Below, piece by piece: positions 50,697 through 61,887 of a stretch of DNA of 64,000 bases (its first letter is position 1; the number at the start of each line of letters is the position of its first letter). The position numbers and the translations under genes were made by a program. The notes below the pieces were generated by a model. The model did no database searches. It was not told the origin of the DNA and worked only from the letters and a program-made list of their open reading frames with translations. This stretch comes from Cryptomeria japonica. Its lineage: Eukaryota > Streptophyta > Pinopsida > Cupressales > Cupressaceae. The stretch lies in assembly GCF_030272615.1 (NCBI RefSeq), contig NC_081414.1:815695069-815759068 (forward strand). Reading direction: 5' to 3'.

Positions 50697-53002
50697 ATGG
50701 TTGAAACCCGTTCCCAAAAATCTAGGAGAGAAGCTAAAGAGGCTCAAGGGTCCGCAAACATGAGTTCCTATGAGTATGACAATGATATCTTTTTCAATTC
50801 TGATCATACTACATTACCTGACATGGATGCTTATAGAAACATTTCAAATGTTGAGCACATGGACACTACAAACAACAATGATACACACAATGACAATATG
50901 GACAACTTTTCTGTACATTCAGCAAAAGTGGAAGACACCATTATGAATCCTCATTTTAATCAATTGGTTGAGGAAATAATGAGGAGAGATAGACAATATT
51001 TTCTACAAGTGATGGCACAAAGTGGAACCAAGATACCTCATGATTTTGACATGTCTCAAATAATGGAAAATCGACCTTTGCAACAAACTCACTTCAACAT
51101 GGATCAAAGGAGGCCTAATAGTGGAGGCAATAGAGGACCACATCTTGTGCCTGAATCACCATCATCTTTGTTTCAAAAACCAGAGGTCCCATATACACAT
51201 GCTCAAGCATATGATACTTACCTTCACAGACCATTATGGAGGTCTTATGCAGAAAAATACACTCAAGCACAGGCTAATGCTAAAGACCTACCACCAAAGC
51301 AATTGGATATCCAAAGGCATGCTCAAAATTTGGACACAAGGAAAACCCACATCAAATTTGGGGGCAACACACTAGAAAAAACTCATGACATGCCTATAGA
51401 GTATGGTATACATGGACAAAGTAGATATTTCGTTCCTCAACATGAATCTATACCAAGTGGTCCATATACGCAACATCATTATAGACCTCCTCCATATAAA
51501 CATGTGTATGATCAATATCATCCATATATGCAACATGCTCCTCCTCCAATTGGTGCCTCAAGCATGGGGTATGGTCCAAGAATTCGATCTCCACCTAAGA
51601 GCAATTTGGAACAACAAATTAAGGACTTGCAAAAGAAAATGGAGGACATGAATACACCGAAGCGAACATACACAATGAGAGACATATGTCCTTATCCATT
51701 TGACAAAAGCATTCCAATGCCTCCATTTCCTACACACTTTGTGACACCTAAGTTTGATAAGTATAGAGGAAAAGGAGATCCTAAGGCACACATAAGATAT
51801 TTTTTCACAGCTTGCATTGAGGTAGCAACAGAAGAGACATATTTGATGAGATTATTCCCACAGAGCTTAGGCGATCAAGCTATGGAATGGTTCTCCCAAC
51901 TTCCACCTGGTATTAAGTCATGGGGTGACTTAGCAAAGGCATTTATTCAACATTTCTCCTACAACATAGAGACAGACATATCAGTCACTACCTTGTGCAA
52001 CACCAAGAAAAAAGAGGGAGAGTCTTTTGCATCATTTTACAAAGATGGAGGAATCTAGCCAGCAGATGCTCTTGTGAAATTCTGCAAAAACAAATGGTAG
52101 AGATGTTCACCCAAAATGTTAACAAAGACATTGGCTATGATCTAAGGAAAGCTTGTTTGTCCACCTTCAAGGATGTCATTGAAAAAGGATTAGCGATAGA
52201 AAAGGTCCTAATTGAACAAGGATTCATTAAGATATTCAAGGAAAACAAAGATGACTTTAAAGGAAAAGATAAGCCAAGATTTTGGAATAAAAACAAGAAC
52301 ACAGTCAATGATGGTGTTGTTGACGCCAATTCAGTATGACCCAAAATCAATTTTTCCCGATCAAGCTCTACAAACAATCAGGTGAATACTCAAACAACTT
52401 CCAAATCACGAAGGAAGTACATTCCATTGGGAGAACCACTTGAGTCAGTTTTCAAAAAGCTAGTGGCAAACAAGGTAATCACTATTCCAGATTTTCCTCC
52501 ATATGAGCCAAAGGTGAAACCAAATTGGTGGAATGATGATGAATATTGTGAATTTCATAAGAGCAAGGGTCATAAAATAGGAAATTGCCATCGACTGAAG
52601 AACACCATACAAGATCTCATTGATAGAGGTGACATTGAAATTGAAGGACACTCAACCAATCAAGAACATGAGATGTTTAAGGAACCATTCCCAAAGCATG
52701 ACAAGGGAAAAGTTGCAGCCACAGATGATCAGACCAACTATACCAGAGCATCTTATAACTATGATTCAACTATCAATCACATTTCAATGGATAATTATGT
52801 CTCTACCATTATCATCAAGGACAAAACACTTGAGAATTCTACCCAAAGACCCAAGATTGTCCTAAAAGGCATTGGATCTTCTTCCGAACCTACCTCTGAA
52901 TGTCATGTTACAACCCGACGAGGTAAATTCACTTTGCAAGGTGCTCTAGCCAAAAACACTGCTTCCTCATCAACCAAGCCTGAGTATGACCTTGTAGAAT
53001 AG
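50697..53002 (+). pseudogene. gag: Element B gag region (fossil)
   Basis: It starts at MVETRSQKSRREAKEAQGS, an ATG shortly after array 2. A long Gln/His/Tyr-rich stretch follows, then the gag domain (MRDICPYPFDKSIPMPPFP, LMRLFPQSLGDQAMEWFSQL) and a Cys/His motif (EYCEFHKSKGHKIGNCHRLK). Domain content matches element A gag. The region is nearly whole, with one or two breaks. Confidence 0.88.
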
Positions 53003-54820
53003 TTAGGGAAGACACCCGCACTCATCTCCATTCTTGAGCTCCTACGCATATCCCCTGCACATAAATCCATTCTTGACAAAATCTTGAGAGACATTGTTGT
53101 CCCTACTGAACTGAACGTGGACCAGTTTCAAGCCATGGTGGGATACCTTTCTGTTCCACACTCTCTTACATTCACAGAAGCTGATGACACCTCCGTAAGT
53201 CAGCCACATAACGCACCTTTACACATTGAAGCCTTCATACACAAACATCAAATAAAACGAGTCCTAATAGATGGAGGAGCAGGTCTAAACATTTGTACAT
53301 TAAGCACTATTAAACAATTGGGATATTCTGATAAAGTTGTGAATTCTACAAACAAAATCACCATCAAGGCATATGATGATGAAGAGCGTTCATCCAAAGG
53401 CATAGTCACCTTACCTCTCAGAGTTGGGCCAGTTACAAAGGATGTGGTTTGTCAAGTTCTAGACCTGGAGCTCACATACAACATATTACTAGGACGTCCT
53501 TGGATTCATGAAATGAGTGCAATCCCATCTACATATCATCGATGTATCAAGTTTCCTCATAATGGAGTTGAAGTGACTGTCAAAGCTGATCCAAATCCAT
53601 TCATATATTGCAACAATCTGCGACCTAGATCAAAAATAACAATCCCAGTCAATAGAGAAGCAATTCCATCATCAGCATATGTGGATCCAGAATCATTGAA
53701 AGCTTCTACATCAAAACAAGAAGAGCTAAACAAAAAGTTCAAGATTAAAGACCTGGGATGTAGTGAGTATATTTTTCATGTTGATCAACTCCTACTATCT
53801 CCTAAGGTATTCAGTCGACAAGAACAACCTACAAAAAAATTGCAATGCCAAGGAATTGGGTGTGAACCACCTAGTGTTGTGGCTACTAAGTCCAAATGCA
53901 AATCTCCTCTAGCGGTGCAAGCAACTCTTGATATCAATAATCCTAAGAGTGGTTCCAACAAAGAATCTATTGAGCGTATCACTAGCCCTCTTGAGAACTC
54001 ACATAACCTTACCACTTCATCCACTCCTTCCATTTCCACTCCATTTCCAGACTTGGATCAACAAGAATTACAAAAGCCCTTACTCATTGGGGATCAAAAA
54101 TCAAGCTTTGAAAAGAAAAATCTAAAATTCAAAAATAAAGAAAAGTCCTTTAGTCCAAATCAAAATCAAAAGCTAAAGGACTCTGCAAAAATCAAAGTCA
54201 AGGATAAAAATCGTATGAAGAAAAAAGAACAAGAGTTGATCTCCCCTAATATCAAAATAACTGGGGGCAAAAGTTCTAAAATTTCAAGTCAAAAAGCACA
54301 CTTGTTGATCCTAAGTCTCCATCATGCTATCCTACTTTCACTTCTTTTCACAATCATAAGCCTTCATAACTCATCCACTTGTTCCACACATCTTTTCCCT
54401 TCTGGCAATACATCATGGACCTTTAATGGAGCTTCCTCGAAGGACTTTGTTTTCAAGGATGCCCAAACTTCTTTAGGTGACACGTATATGGGCCTATGTA
54501 GTCCACACACTAGTAATTCTATCTCAGTTCCTTCATCAAGGAAGATAGTCACTCGAGTAACATATCATTCAGTCAAGGAACAATGCAGCTACAATCACAA
54601 GGTAAAGCCTCGCACATTTGAAGTGGGTGACTTGGTTCTCATAAAAAATCCTAAAAATCAGCAAGACAGAGAGAAGAAGGGAAAGTTCGAACCAAACTGG
54701 CTTGGTCCTTACATCATCATAGCAGCATATGGATCTGGTGCATATCAACTCTCAACTATAGAGGGTGAACCTTTGGAGGATCCTATCAACAACATGCACC
54801 TTCGTAGGTTTTACACATAG
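53003..54820 (+). pseudogene. Element B protease and integrase-tail region (fossil)
   Basis: An aspartic protease domain is recognised by RVLIDGGAGLNICTLSTIKQ and NILLGRPWIHEM. A Ser/Lys-rich stretch follows. The frame then ends in a segment matching the end of element A integrase (SYNHKVKPRTFEVGDLVL, FEPNWLGPYIII, HLRRFYT). Reverse transcriptase, RNase H and the integrase core are not present. The long open frame (about 578 codons) suggests that the arrangement is an established element variant. Confidence 0.8.
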
Positions 54821-56400
54821 CTCTTCAGAGTATCCTAATTCAAAAAACAAAAAAAATTCAAAAATTTCAAAAATACAAAAAAATCATAAAACAAAAAATC
54901 GTTACTTGGTGAAAACCTGGCAAACAGGCGCCTTGTGACACAAAAAACATTGAAAAATCGAAAAAAGTAAAGAGAAATAATTTCGTCCAACGGTGAAAAC
55001 CACTTCGGTGGCACCCTGGGCAAGTACCATGGTGAAAAATGGGTCACCAACACCATGCGTAGAGACATTGCTCCTCCCTCCTTCAGGATTCACTTTCATC
55101 CTTTCACTTTGCACACACTCACAACCTATTCGTTCATAATAAACTTACCCATTCCCATCATGGCTTGTTATTGATCTAACTAATATTGGTTAGCCATTCA
55201 TAATAATCATTCCTTTTCACCTCTTTCCATCCATAATAAATCAGATCCTATATGTGGCTAAGGCAAATCCTACGTCTAGTGATGGGTGTGGAACTGAGAG
55301 CATCACATGTTTCGAGGAGTATAGTTTCTTCCAATTTTCTTCAGGCTATTTGCACACAATCCACAATAAAGAAACATTTGCATCGCCAATCCGCAATAAA
55401 GTTTCATCTTCTCCACAATAAAGTATCAGTTTCATGGATTCAGCCAGTTTCAAATGAGACACAACAACAACAATGGGCTTCAACAAATCAAATCTTTCAA
55501 CAGACTCAGACAACATTATGGTTTAGTGCTATCTATCCTTTTTGTGAAAGTAAACATTGTGACCACAATCAAATAAGACTTATACAAGTGACAAGAGACA
55601 CTAAACTTGAGGACTACAGTGGATGTTGGTGTCGAGTCTTGGTTTTCTTTTGATTTTATTTTTTGGTGACATGTCTTTTAGCTTTTTCGGAATGTCTTTG
55701 ACTAGAGATTTTATCTCCAGGATGTCTTTGACTAGAAAGGCAAGGATGGGGTATCGTCACCTATTTTTCTTTGTTGTTTGTGGATTGTCTCTTAGTAATG
55801 CTATGACTTATCCAAGGATATGAGGACACTGAGGGTCTAGTATGAACTGGGGCATTCCTTGTTTGTGACTGTCTTATCTCCATGCAAACGGGTACAATGA
55901 CTTTCTGGGTCGAACATATGCCTCAATTGTCATAACCTACTTGCCATAATAAAGCTGAATGATGATAACGCACAAGAAGCTCTTCCATATCTTCTATCTT
56001 TCATCCCTCTTTCTTGATTGACTTCCATCATACTTCTTGAGTCCATGTAGCCCGCTATCACGTGACTGAGTATAATGACACACCAAAAAAATATATGCAT
56101 TTCATGTAGTTTCACCTGCATTACCACATATAAGCATTTCATACATACATATAGATATCACAATTGCATTTGCATAAACATATAAAACATAAAAGAACAA
56201 AAATATTGCAGTTCATTATGTACATATTTGCATCCATATCATAATCCATCACATAGAAACATACATCATAGAAACATATAGAAACATCACATAGGTACAC
56301 ATGCATATAGCTGCCGCAAAGATGAATCATCTCATATATATAATCATAAAGTGTCATAATACAATGATGTCAAAATCATATGGCTACAATCACCCGTAGG
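54821..56400. other. Element B spacer between the gag-protease region and the antisense gene
   Basis: No gene is recognised. It is AT-rich with short repeats such as CATAGAAACATA. It corresponds in position to 35359-36758 in element A. Confidence 0.5.
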
Positions 56401-56408
56401 TGTCTACA

Positions 56409-59270
56409 TCATAATACAAAATGGTACAAAAACTGATACATAGGGAGCCCTCTACAGCTATGATGAACTCCCTCCCTCGAAGCCGCCTGGCCTCTACGGA
56501 ATTTGAGCCCTAGAAGGACCCACCCCAGGATCATCCCTCTTGTCCCCCCTATCTGGTGGTGGTGGAGGACCCATAACCCCACCGCTGGATGCATGTCGCC
56601 TCTGGCTCCCTCCCGTAGTCATCGCTATCCGTGATGGTCTGCGGAAGCTCCTAGCCCGCTGATCGGCTGGCACTGCACCATAATAGAGATCCCGCCAGTA
56701 AGCGAACTCCTCCCCTGCCCGCAGAACATAGGCATATCTAGCCCCTGTGTCCTCTATCGCTTGCCTCCCAACCCTCAGTGTTGTCTCAGCCTCAGTGTAG
56801 CGTTGTATAGCCTGATCTCACTCCTGCTCAGTATCTCTGAGCCACCTCCTAAGTCTATCCCTCTCCCTCTCCAGGTCCTGAATCTCATCTGCCTGTCCCT
56901 GGCAGATCTCCCTCAGCTCAAGAAGCTCATCCTCCTCCTCCTCGCCCCCCTGTACCTCTACCTGTGGCTCCCCCTGTACGGGTGCCTATGCCTGTCCCTG
57001 TGTCGGTACCTGTACCTGTACTTGCCTCTGTCCCTGTCCCTGCACCTGTCTAGGACCCTGTGCTGCTGGCACCTGTACTGGCAACCCACCGCGACCCCTC
57101 AACACCCAAATTGATCTCTCCTCTCCACCCTCCCTCCACGGAGCCACTCTCCTCTCTCCTACCACACCTCACCTCCTCCGTCGGCCTCTGCCCCCACCAT
57201 CTCCATCATCATCATCATCTCCTCTGCCATCCCCATCTATCAGCTCTCCGGGATCTGTAAGGCGTGGGAATGGATGCTCAAACCAATATGCAATGTACTC
57301 TGCATCCATCCCTGCATCCTCGATCTCTGGCCACATATCCCATGGCAAGGGAACCATCTCCATGAACTACATCATGGCCTTATCATATGATAGCAGTGGC
57401 CCAAAGTGTGTCTGGTCGCGCACTGTCCGCGCATACATACCTGAGCCCCGTGGCATCCACTGAATCCTGCCAAATTGTCTACCCACTCTGTCCACTAGCT
57501 GCCTCTCCAATACATAGGGCATCCGCTCAATCAAATATCTGCTCTAGAAGGTGTACGGGAGATCCATTGCGTCCTCCTCCCACTTCTTGCACCCAAGGTA
57601 CGGCCTCCATATCACAGTGTCGATCTCATCTATTACTCGACGCCAATGCTCCAACCTGCCAATCCGTGGCTGTGATGTAATCATGTCATACAGATGAACA
57701 AAGTTGCATCCATGACCCCTGCCCCTAAAATATATCGGTCGGGTAACCGGCAGATGCTCATAGGCCCATACCTGTAGCAAGGTAACTTCGCAGCCCAATC
57801 CTATGGATCCATGATACACAAACTGATGCAGCTCATAGTACAAGTGTGCCAGCACACACGGTCCCTAGGCATATCTAGTGTGATGTGTAACCAGTGTCTC
57901 CAAGGTGCTCCCCCAGCCCATAGCCAACCCTCGTGTCGCCCTATCTGGACATGGGAATCCATTGATCACTCCTCCTAGCACTGCTGGTAGTGCTAGTCCT
58001 TTCGCTATCATCGTGTCCCATGAGACATGTCCTGCCCTCATATCCAGTCCTGGGTCTCGGAATACTCGTCTCAGGGCATCCCTGTCTCTATCTCGATCAT
58101 AGGGTACTAACTCCCCATCGATCTATATCCTTAGAATCCGGTATACATCCTCCAAGGTGACTATCATCTCACCCATCGGTAAATGAAACGTACAAGTCTC
58201 TGAGTGCCATCTCTCAACCAACGCAGTTAGCAAATCCATGTTCACCCGAAACTTAGGCACATACAAAATGTGGCGTAAACCCATACCCTCAATGGCATCT
58301 CTATCCTCGAATGTCAACTCTGGTCGCAACCTCTGAGTCGATGGGAATCTCTCCCATGACTCCAGCATAGGCAAATACTCCTGCAGTCAAGCAAATCAAT
58401 CATGTCAGTCATAGTGGCATTCACTGTTCATCACAAAATGCTACTTTTTATCTAAGTGCATATGGTACTTTATCCTAGTGGTACTCACTGTTCATCACAA
58501 AGTACTACGTGTTTTGCACTCATTGTTTATCACAAAGTGCTACTCACATTTGCACTCACTGTTCATCACAAAGTGCTGCTCTTTTTAGTACTCCCTGTTC
58601 ATCATAAAGTACTATATCTTGGTACTCACTGTTCATCACAAAGTGCCTCGACCTAGCCTACATCTTCCCTAGAGGACCTGCTTGAGTGAATCCTCTCACC
58701 AGCTTATCCACTCGACAACGTATGTTCATCACAGAACTATCGATTTGTCCTTGACGACATAAACGCTCTTTCATTTCACAAACACGCTTAGAGCCTACAT
58801 AAACGCGCCTGCTCTGCATAGACGCACTTGAAATACACAGACGTGCCTATGCTCTGCACATACGCGCCTGAGAGACACAAACGTGCCTTCTTGGCACAAA
58901 CACGCCTGAAAAACATAGACGCGATCACATCCTACACAGACGCCTTTGCCAGCACAGACGCGCCTAGCACAAACGTAGATGTGCCTGGCACCAACACAGA
59001 CGCGCCTCTACATTTTTGACAATTTTTGACATTATCCTAAAAGAGAATTTATTGCTCTACTTGACACGCATTAATGACAACAATTAATGCAACAACGTAA
59101 AAGGAGGTTTTGTGGTACTCACCGGCTCTCCTGCCTCTGTTGGCCTCTAAAATCGGCGAACGCGATTGAATCTGTGAACCATTGCCATCGCTGCTGACTA
59201 CTGCTGCTCTATTCTCTCTCTGCACTCTGATCTCTTGAAGGTGTCGATGACAATGAGGATGTATTCCCCT
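56409..59270 (-). pseudogene. Element B antisense gene with plant mobile domain (PMD)
   Basis: It is collinear with the antisense gene of element A. After an acceptor at 58381 (TTGACTGCAG) the PMD starts with AIEGMGLRHILYVPKFRVNM, then LTALVERWHSETCTFHLPMG and EMIVTLEDVYRILRI. A further PMD stretch lies at 57855-57544 (LAHLYYELHQFVYHG, VTLLQVWAYEHLP). A helical piece, an Asp run (about 57210), an Arg-rich stretch and a long Glu/Arg-rich coiled-coil-like part (about 56960-56650) follow. The upstream exon ends at a GTGAGT donor (exon end 59124) with a TATA box 162 bp further up. Broken, with several breaks. PMD proteins of plants act in gene regulation and transposon silencing; a role for the element is inferred. 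Confidence 0.8.
58761..59003 (-). repeat. Element B array 3: the CGCGTCTGTG motif on the minus strand
   Basis: On the plus strand the motif reads CACAGACGCG or variants. Motif ends fall at 58766, 787, 806, 825, 844, 865, 884, 905, 922, 943, 961, 982 and 59003, with steps of 17-21 and mostly 19 or 21 bp. It lies in the predicted intron of the antisense gene, in the reverse orientation of the sense leader arrays. Confidence 0.85.
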
Positions 59271-59280
59271 CGTGGTCTAT

Positions 59281-59286
59281 TTTATA
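59281..59286 (-). promoter_or_regulatory. TATA box of the element B antisense gene
   Basis: TATAAAATAG on the minus strand, 162 bp upstream of the GTGAGT donor; positionally equivalent to 39892-39897 in element A. Confidence 0.55.
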
Positions 59287-59517
59287 GACTTCCCTAGCCC
59301 TAGCCCTCGTCTCCCGAGTCAGTCTTCTTTATCTCGTGACTCTGTCACTTTATTCAGTCAGTCCATTCTAGCCTTTCTTTCTTATCGAGAGATTGTCTGC
59401 GATCTTTCCAGACATTTTCATCCAATCTCTCGAGGGGGCATATCATTCCCATCTTGGGGCAACTCTGTATCAGTTCATCTTATCTTCTTTGAAACAACGC
59501 GACAAGCCGCATTGTCT

Positions 59518-59532
59518 CAAAGAGGGGCAAAA
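59518..59532 (+). other. Element B polypurine tract
   Basis: CAAAGAGGGGCAAAA ends directly at the 3' LTR and is the same as in element A. Confidence 0.85.
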
Positions 59533-60307
59533 TGTAGACACCTAAACTTTTCATGTCTAATTAAATAAATATTTAATTATCTAAGCCTAATTCTTCTATT
59601 AATTAAATAAATATTTATTTATTTAATTAATTCATTTATCCTCTTCTAGCCTTATTTCTCATTTAAATAAATACATTTATTTATTTAAATTATCCTTTTC
59701 CTAAATTAAATAAATATTTTATTTATTTAATTGATCCCACTTCCTCTATTAATTAAATAAATCTTTATTGATTTAATTAATTCATTAACCTTTTCTACCA
59801 ATGACTCATGTCATTCATCTCTTAATTCCTACACTACCTACCCTTTCATTATTTTATTATTTCCTCTACCTACCCTCTAATCATAGCTGACCTCTTTTAC
59901 ACCTCTCAATCTTATCCCTCCATTTCTTATAGTGTCTTCTATATAAGGAGATGCTTCCTTCATTATCAAACCCTAGGTGGACTACTTGACTACACTACGC
60001 TTTTGAACTTGCATATGTAATCAATCCTACTTGCAACCACATTTCCGATCTTTGTTGAGCTCTTGTGCACATATAAAATCTGAGAGCAAATATATCAAGC
60101 AAGATCAATGGAGATAGGAAGAATGGAGATCCAAAACCCTATTTGACATGTGATGGTATAATCTTTGTGATTTTATTTGATTTGCATTGTCCTAGGTAAT
60201 CTTCATATGTTATGGTGGATCTTTGTTGTTGTTAGGCTAGGGTTTTGTGGTTGAATCCATTTAGTCTTTCAATATTATATTGTTGTTATCCATTTTCACC
60301 ATAAACA
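59533..60307 (+). repeat. Element B 3' LTR
   Basis: It starts TGTAGACACC and ends ATAAACA, followed by GGGGG (60308-60312). It has a short length difference near its start relative to the 5' LTR. Confidence 0.95.
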
Positions 60308-60382
60308 GGGGGAAATGATGAAGACACCGATGTTCCACTTATTCTTTTCATAGCTTCAAAGAAAAAACAAAGAAAGAAATGA

Positions 60383-61887
60383 TTGTAATCTAACTTATTT
60401 GATAATGACTAATTTTTATGTGTTAGTGAATGTAATTATGTGCTAATTAATAGTTATGGGTGATATGTGTTAATTAATATTGATGAATGTTGCATGTTAA
60501 TTAATGTTAATCAATGTTATGTGTTAATGAATGTTATGTGATATTAATGAATGAATGCTATATTTTATTAATGGTAGAAAGAATTAATGAATGAATGTTA
60601 TAAGATGTTAACGGGGAATTTAGAGTGATGTTAGGGGGGGGAGGGGCCAAATGAGCTTCCACCTTCACGTGGTTGGCCTTGTTAAGTAGAGAATATTAAA
60701 CTATTCTCGAAACCAAGCGAAGCTCAACAAGGTAACACACTTTTCAATATTTCATTATGTTGTACAGTTAATCTTATTGAATAATGTATATTGAATCTTA
60801 ATTGCAGGGTCCAACAGAACCAACACGAACAACACCACCACGAGTTGTTGGGTATAATGAGCTCCCATATTGTCTTGTCTGTACATGAACACTATGAGTT
60901 GCTTCTAGTGTTGATATCCAAGGTGGGACTGCAAAAGTTATGAATATGCCTCATCCTTGTATGTTTTTTTATTACAACTCCTAATGCTTGAGACTAAACT
61001 TTTTGTTCTTGATGTTTTTCACTAGTTGTCATAACCTCTGACTTTGATGCTTGTGCCTTAATAGAACTAGATGTTTCTTGTATGCATACTTGGTCAAGGA
61101 TTGCATTAATACTCATGTTTCAATGTTGATCTACAAGACATGTAAAAGGACAACTACAATTGATACCAGTGCCTTATCCAGACCACAAAGTCATCTAAGT
61201 TTAAACAATACTCCCACAATCAAATATCTCCACACATCCCATCACCTTGGCTTCTATAAAACCCCACATATGCCTGACATACATAAGAATTTACCCTTAT
61301 CAAACTAGACTGCATTCATCAAATTCAAAATCTCCCACAAGGAATTTACTGATAGAAATGCTTCATGCATATTTTATTTCCCTCCTGGAAAGAAAAGCTA
61401 AGAAATGCCTCTAATTAACATTGCCTTACAATCCATACTCAAATGAATAACCCTAGATTACTCATACTGAAAACAATAAATATTTGCAAGTAGACCAGAA
61501 GACAACACAAAATTTAGGCTCGAAAGTTGATAGTCTGTATATTGATATAAATTTTGAGAAAATATTACAAAACTCAGAGTATTCTCCATAAGACTAGAAA
61601 AAAGCTCAGATGAATTTCTGCAGCGTTTTCTTTCAATTACTTGCGATCATTTTTTTAGGAGTCCTGGTATCCATTTATAATAGTATGGATGCATACAAGC
61701 TTTGGACCCTTCAAAATAAAGTTTGTTACAAACAACCGGTCATTTTCAAGAAGCGGTTATAAGTCCTTTTCAGCATCTGCGGCTTCCTCTGCTTGTTGTT
61801 CTGTTGCAACCTCTTGTAACTGCTCTCGAGCATCTTCTTTCTGTCCCATATACTTATCTTTCCACTCCCATACACATCATCACTAGG
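60383..61887. other. Sequence right of TNP2, AT-rich with GAATGTTAATTAATG repeats
   Basis: Up to 60600 it consists of loose TTAATGAATGTTA-like repeats. A possible spliced fragment on the plus strand has a donor near 60730 (CAACAAG then GTAACA) and an acceptor near 60808 (AATTGCAG), followed by GPTEPTRTTPPRVVGYNELP. It could be a further CACTA exon, but support is weak. No CACTA right end (TAGTG with matching repeat) was found. Confidence 0.4.

Larger units (their letters stand above)
47385..60307 (+). mobile_element. Element B: 12.9 kb Tat-related LTR retrotransposon, probably non-autonomous fossil
   Basis: It has LTRs of 784 and 775 bp, TG...CA, with the 5-bp duplication GGGGG at 47380-47384 and 60308-60312. 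Parts recognised are primer site, long leader with motif arrays, gag, protease, a short integrase C-terminal tail, an antisense PMD gene and polypurine tract. Reverse transcriptase, RNase H and the integrase core were not seen, so it probably depended on a relative for mobility. Its gag, integrase tail, polypurine tract and antisense gene are homologous to those of element A, but LTRs and array motif differ. About 22 LTR substitutions by eye (near 2.8 percent) suggest an age like that of A. Gag-protease has a few breaks. Confidence 0.92.
25695..60382 (+). mobile_element. CACTA (En/Spm) DNA transposon, host of insertions A and B; right end not found
   Basis: The left end reads CACTAATACATTTGG. 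It is followed by subterminal repeats typical of plant CACTA elements: TTCCGACGG, CGTAATTCCGATGG and CGTAATTCCGACGA (25727-25905). It lies exactly at the break in the D fragment. A TNP2-type transposase gene in matching orientation starts at 43928 and ends at 60382. Between the end and TNP2 lie element A and a PPR gene fragment; element B sits in the last TNP2 exon. Without A and B, the visible part would be about 6.2 kb. No matching TAGTG end was found up to 64000, so the true right end is probably outside the window. A causal link between the CACTA end and TNP2 is inferred from order and orientation. Confidence 0.65.
43928..60382 (+). pseudogene. TNP2-type CACTA transposase gene, split by element B
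   Basis: Exon 1 (from ATG 43928) carries an N-terminal Cys/His transposase-associated domain (CYCPCKICKG, CCRLHGHIEGGHDYHPL) and ends at GTAAGT (44132). Later exons give YEGSQATLLSVVLLLVNLK, LLPPSNILPRSYRELSAIMK, IDACPNDHIIYHKQHE, NVYIDPLIDKLLELWNGV and KGKFACLVCGPKMKSRH, all standard TNP2 landmarks. A C-terminal region with YPRQFSRLPYYEQLQIIHLFDSMHIGKN follows. Further introns lie at about 45247-45344 and 45522-45606. In-frame stops at 44838-44840, 44946-44948 and 44967-44969 show that the copy is dead. The last exon is cut by element B after codon GGG at 47380-47382; beyond it the frame resumes (NDEDTDVPLILFIASKKKQRKK) and stops at 60380-60382. Confidence 0.85.

Noticed and set aside
60881-60912. 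TAGTG at 60906 as the CACTA right end
   Set aside because: The adjoining bases do not mirror the left end CACTAATACATTTGG and no TTCCGACGG-type repeats are nearby.
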